Source: Cruorifilaria tuberocauda
Taxonomy: Eukaryota > Nematoda > Chromadorea > Rhabditida > Onchocercidae
Direction: 5' to 3'
Assembly: GCA_013365365.1 (NCBI GenBank)
Contig: JABVXU010000495.1
Coordinates: 1-39,789, forward strand
Length of the DNA stretch: 39,789 bases
The notes below the pieces were generated by a model. It saw nothing but the letters and a program-made list of their open reading frames with translations, did no database searches and was not told the DNA's origin. Position numbers and translations under genes: made by a program. How positions within the stretch are numbered: the stretch's first letter is position 1; each line of letters starts with the position of its first letter. This document shows, one piece after another, positions 38,780 through 39,789 of the stretch.

Positions 38780-39320
38780 AAAAAAATGCCGCAAAATTAC
38801 ATTGCGGGAGCTGAGTGCTATGACGTCGTGTATGCTTATGCTTAGGGACGATATATTTTTATTTGTTCGGTGCCTGGTGCCGAAAGTCTGTACCCCCTTT
38901 GTCAAGCGGATTTCTCCCCCGTCCTCCCTCTTCTCCTTTCTCTTCCAACTTCACTTCAAGATTCACTTCTGTAATTCTCAATGAGTTGTTGTTTTTCAAA
39001 AGAGGAAGAGAGGCGACCGACAATTCAAATGTGCACATTTTAACGTTAGCGTGATGAAGAAGCAGGCAGGCGGTATTCCTGATGCTATATCGTTGCCTAT
39101 TCCCAAACCCATTCCATCCATTGGCTGCTTTTCTTGGCATCAACTTACAACTTCCTCTATCCCAGTCACATTGATTGCTCAAAACTACTTTGAAATTTTG
39201 GAATTTCGGGCCTACTGATATTCTCCCGGTACTGCCTACTCCACCAGGTAGAGGAATGAACTTTCTTCTCTTCCGTGCTGTACCATCCCTACACAACGAG
39301 AACAATTGACTTCCCATTCA
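38780..39320. other. GC-richer island with pyrimidine tract
   Basis: Compared with the surrounding AT-rich DNA this block is clearly richer in C and G, and its plus strand has a long C/T tract near 38,893-38,950. The minus strand is open for 152 codons (39317-38859), the longest frame in the window. That frame shows no domain and its C-terminal part is the translated purine tract (EEKGEEGGRGRN). A promoter or 5' UTR of a neighbouring gene is the likeliest reading, but a first coding exon cannot be excluded. Confidence 0.35.
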
Positions 39321-39789
39321 TCTTTTTCACTTTTCATTTCAGATTATATCTTCATATTCTTTTCCTTCATATATTGTCTTTTATGCGTCTTGTCTACGTA
39401 TTGTACAAGAATTTAAACTGTCCCATCAATTGATGAAAATGAGCTGGTACGAACAGAATTAGAAATAATTTATGTAGTGTGATAACGTCTCCTCCATCTT
39501 AACCTCCTCACCTACATTTAATTGCTTAAATTTGATAATCGATAAATCACTTCTGCTTGTCTGACAACAAAGTTTATTGTTAGATGGTTTGTTGTTATGT
39601 AGTAGTTAGTTATCAATAATAAGTTTGCTTGATAAAAGCTTCACTCCATAACTAACAATTTCAGTTTAGATCATAATGAATTCTTCTCACTGTCATCTTA
39701 GCGTGTATTTATTTTCTGAATTTTTCTTCCATAATCATTCCTGCTCGTTTAGCATTTCCCTCTTTCGCTTGCTCTTCTTCCACTACTTC

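Larger units (their letters stand above)
35707..39789. other. Gene-poor interval upstream of the MAM gene
   Basis: It begins with the promoter side of the MAM gene. I found no phase-linked exon set. Noted contents are a GTAAAATAAGATTA-type short repeat (36351-36410), a hairpin AGTTCAC-CATA-GTGAACT (37230-37247) and a less AT-rich, pyrimidine-biased island around 38,780-39,320. The last 400 bp are C/T-rich on the plus strand and could be the upstream region of a gene beyond the window. Confidence 0.45.

Overview
The window looks like nuclear DNA of a nematode, most likely a spirurid (filaria-like, clade III) worm; that placement is my inference. It is strongly AT-rich. Its genes are split into many small exons with GT-AG introns of roughly 70 to 950 bp and T-rich TTTNAG-like acceptors. 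It carries a major-sperm-protein (MSP) domain gene, a family expanded in nematodes, and an UNC-24-type protein joining a stomatin domain to an SCP2 domain. Several start codons lie just after an AG acceptor, as expected for spliced-leader trans-splicing. No bacterial, viral or transposase genes were recognised.

Layout. 1-4596: no convincing gene, one purine-rich tract and one weak ORF. 4597-5817 (+): MSP-domain gene with two possible 3' ends. 6486-9321 (+): unc-24/STOML1 homologue, 6 exons. 11206-12630 (+): arf-3, a class II ARF GTPase, 5 exons, behind a 1.9 kb region with a GC-richer block. 12631-16249: gene-poor interval between converging genes. 26168-16250 (-): UPF2/SMG-3 homologue, 20 exons, 1067 aa. 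26169-29783: gene-poor. 35706-29784 (-): secreted protein with four MAM-like modules, 17 exons, about 800 aa. 35707-39789: no convincing gene, plus a compositional island near 38.8-39.3 kb.

The five genes do not form one pathway. They cover sperm MSP-type structure, membrane scaffolding of sensory channels, Golgi vesicle traffic, nonsense-mediated mRNA decay and an extracellular adhesion-like protein. The unc-24/arf-3 adjacency matches what I recall of C. elegans chromosome IV (F57H12.2 and F57H12.1). I rebuilt all exon models by hand and checked that intron phases join; one junction in the MAM gene fails that check.

I did not find a new defence or mobile system. The most unusual items are small-scale: an 11-nt microexon and an acceptor-less exon in the MAM gene, two GC-AG introns, an intronic hairpin whose left arm resembles a downstream exon, direct repeats flanking a frame-neutral UPF2 exon, and a possible choice of terminal exon in the MSP gene.
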